Source: an uncultured Bacteroidales bacterium
Lineage (GTDB): Bacteria; Bacteroidota; Bacteroidia; Bacteroidales; Muribaculaceae
NCBI GenBank assembly: GCA_905210435.1
Contig: CAJLWO010000028.1
Coordinates: 1 to 31,376, forward strand
DNA: 31,376 nt
Reading direction: 5' to 3'
Of the stretch, positions 30,554 through 31,376 are shown piece after piece. A model generated the notes under the pieces. That model worked only from the letters and a program-made list of their open reading frames with translations, was not told where the DNA came from and searched no databases. Position 1 is the first letter of the stretch; each line of letters begins with the position of its first letter. The position numbers and the translations under genes are program-made.

Positions 30554-30571
30554 ACGTGCATATTACGTGCA
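30554..30571. repeat. ACGTGCA direct repeats
   Basis: ACGTGCA-tatt-ACGTGCA. The placement relative to the core matches the GTGTACT repeats at the left end of element B, so these may be the arm sites of a third, adjacent element. Confidence 0.55.
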
Positions 30572-30623
30572 AAAGGTCTGTACGCAGCCCGGATAGGCTG
30601 GAGTTCTCGCCAACTCTCATATT

Positions 30624-31313
30624 CTAGTTTGTGATAATTGGAAAATCGGGAAAATCTATTTCGAGGCTGTCGGCTTTGTGCTGCCAGGTCTTGTTGCCGG
30701 GTTCAATGCGGCGCATTTCGGATACGGCTTCGGGATAATTCAGTAAGGCGGCGTGACGCATGACTTCAATTGCTTTCGCACGGTTTGGTTCTGTGCCGAT
30801 ACCTGCGGAATAACACATGGCAAGATGCCAGCCTGCGCTTGGCGCTCCTAATCTGTAAGCTATCGACAGATATTTGAACGCATCATCCCCCTTGCCTTGA
30901 TTCAAGCAAGCCGATCCACAGAAAAGCGCTGCCCGGGCATTTCCTTCATCCGCGGCTTTAGACAGGTAAACAATGGCGTTAGCTTCATCTTCATAATACA
31001 TCCGCAAACCCTTTGTAGCCAATGCCACGGGGTCATTCATTGCAATACCTTTTTCAAGCCAATATTCCAATCTATCGGAATACTGTTTTGTCATATCGGC
31101 TTTATTTTTATTTGCGAGATTGAGGCTGTCAACCTTTTCCGCAGTCCATTCGGTGCCATCAGCTCCGATAACGTCTTTCACCTCAACATAAACAGATGAA
31201 TTTTTATCATAGAACTCTATCAGCCGGTGCATTGCAGCAGTGTCTCCCTGCCCGGCAAGAATTTCCAATCTGACAAGTTTATCATCGCCATCGCCTACTT
31301 TTTTGTCTGTCAT
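30624..31313 (-). CDS. Sel1-like/TPR repeat protein
   Basis: A 229-aa protein built of Sel1-type helical repeats. Recognisable units are DPVALATKGLRMYYEDEANAIVYLSKAADEGNARAALFCGSACLNQGKGDDAFKYL, and GAPSAGWHLAMCYSAGIGTEPNRAKAIEVMRHAALLNYPEA with the typical G-x-x-A-x-x-x-L-A spacing. No signal peptide or membrane segment is seen. Such repeats mediate protein-protein contacts. The N-terminal 90 residues are polar and partly repeat-like. It lies alone at the window edge, downstream of a presumed element end, so it is either cargo of the next element or flanking DNA. The specific role is unknown. Confidence 0.85.
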   Translation of the reverse strand: MTDKKVGDGDDKLVRLEILAGQGDTAAMHRLIEFYDKNSSVYVEVKDVIGADGTEWTAEKVDSLNLANKNKADMTKQYSDRLEYWLEKGIAMNDPVALATKGLRMYYEDEANAIVYLSKAADEGNARAALFCGSACLNQGKGDDAFKYLSIAYRLGAPSAGWHLAMCYSAGIGTEPNRAKAIEVMRHAALLNYPEAVSEMRRIEPGNKTWQHKADSLEIDFPDFPIITN

Positions 31314-31376
31314 AGCGTAGATAGTCAGCCCTTAAAAACGGATATTAATTGCTGATATTCAATAAAATAAACATAA

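Overview
The window looks like the genome of a gut-type Bacteroidales bacterium (phylum Bacteroidota), and almost all of it is mobile or accessory DNA. The evidence is: promoters of the Bacteroides type (-7 box TAnnTTTG, sometimes with a -33 TTTG 19-20 bp upstream), no Shine-Dalgarno pattern, and Bacteroidales-typical families (BT4734-like primase, DUF3987, RhuM/Fic, integrases of the CTn/IME type). I saw no tRNA, rRNA or core metabolic gene. Family names come from reading motifs, not from database searches.

Layout. (1) 1-5.6 kb: five small plus-strand hypothetical genes embedded in long, GC-rich, hairpin-dense non-coding DNA, with repeated hairpin modules and a pyrimidine-rich hairpin array at 4.0-4.75 kb. 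(2) 5.7-7.0 kb: an IS110-family element with a candidate bridge RNA upstream of its transposase. It is flanked on both sides by paired sites, each made of a GC-rich palindrome, a conserved box and an AT-rich hairpin. (3) Element A, 7.5-15.48 kb, all minus strand: primase, DUF3987 ATPase, small ORF, HTH/Xis-like protein, an operon of an AlbA_2/Schlafen-type protein plus an unknown protein, and a tyrosine integrase. Its left end was not found. (4) Element B, 15.47-30.49 kb, bounded by a 13-bp direct repeat (CTGTTCTGGGCAC). It has the same order as A: primase, DUF3987, HTH, cargo, RhuM-Fic, integrase. The integrase reading frame carries an in-frame TGA near its start. (5) 30.5 kb to the end: what looks like the left end of a third element (core, hairpin, arm-type repeats) and a Sel1-repeat gene. 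A, B and C therefore read as a tandem pile-up of related integrative elements at one attachment site.

The main discovery is the cargo of element B. A PLD-SNF2 helicase and an Eco57I-like adenine methyltransferase form a two-gene restriction-modification operon. The methyltransferase's C-terminal target-recognition region lies in an invertible locus: a perfect 310-bp inverted repeat inside the gene (24991-25300) is matched at 26877-27186 by a silent, oppositely oriented alternative recognition domain. A second nested pair of 27-bp dyad sites (25893-25919 and 26565-26591) lets half-domains be exchanged with an orphan half cassette. A serine invertase gene ends exactly at the outer repeat. In-frame joins predict at least three specificities, so this is probably a phase-variable phage-defence system. 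The invertase start codon lies in one arm of a 13-bp perfect inverted repeat, which suggests self-control.

What is seen directly is the sequence, repeats, reading frames and motifs. Anti-phage function, inversion activity, bridge RNA and oriT assignments are inference.
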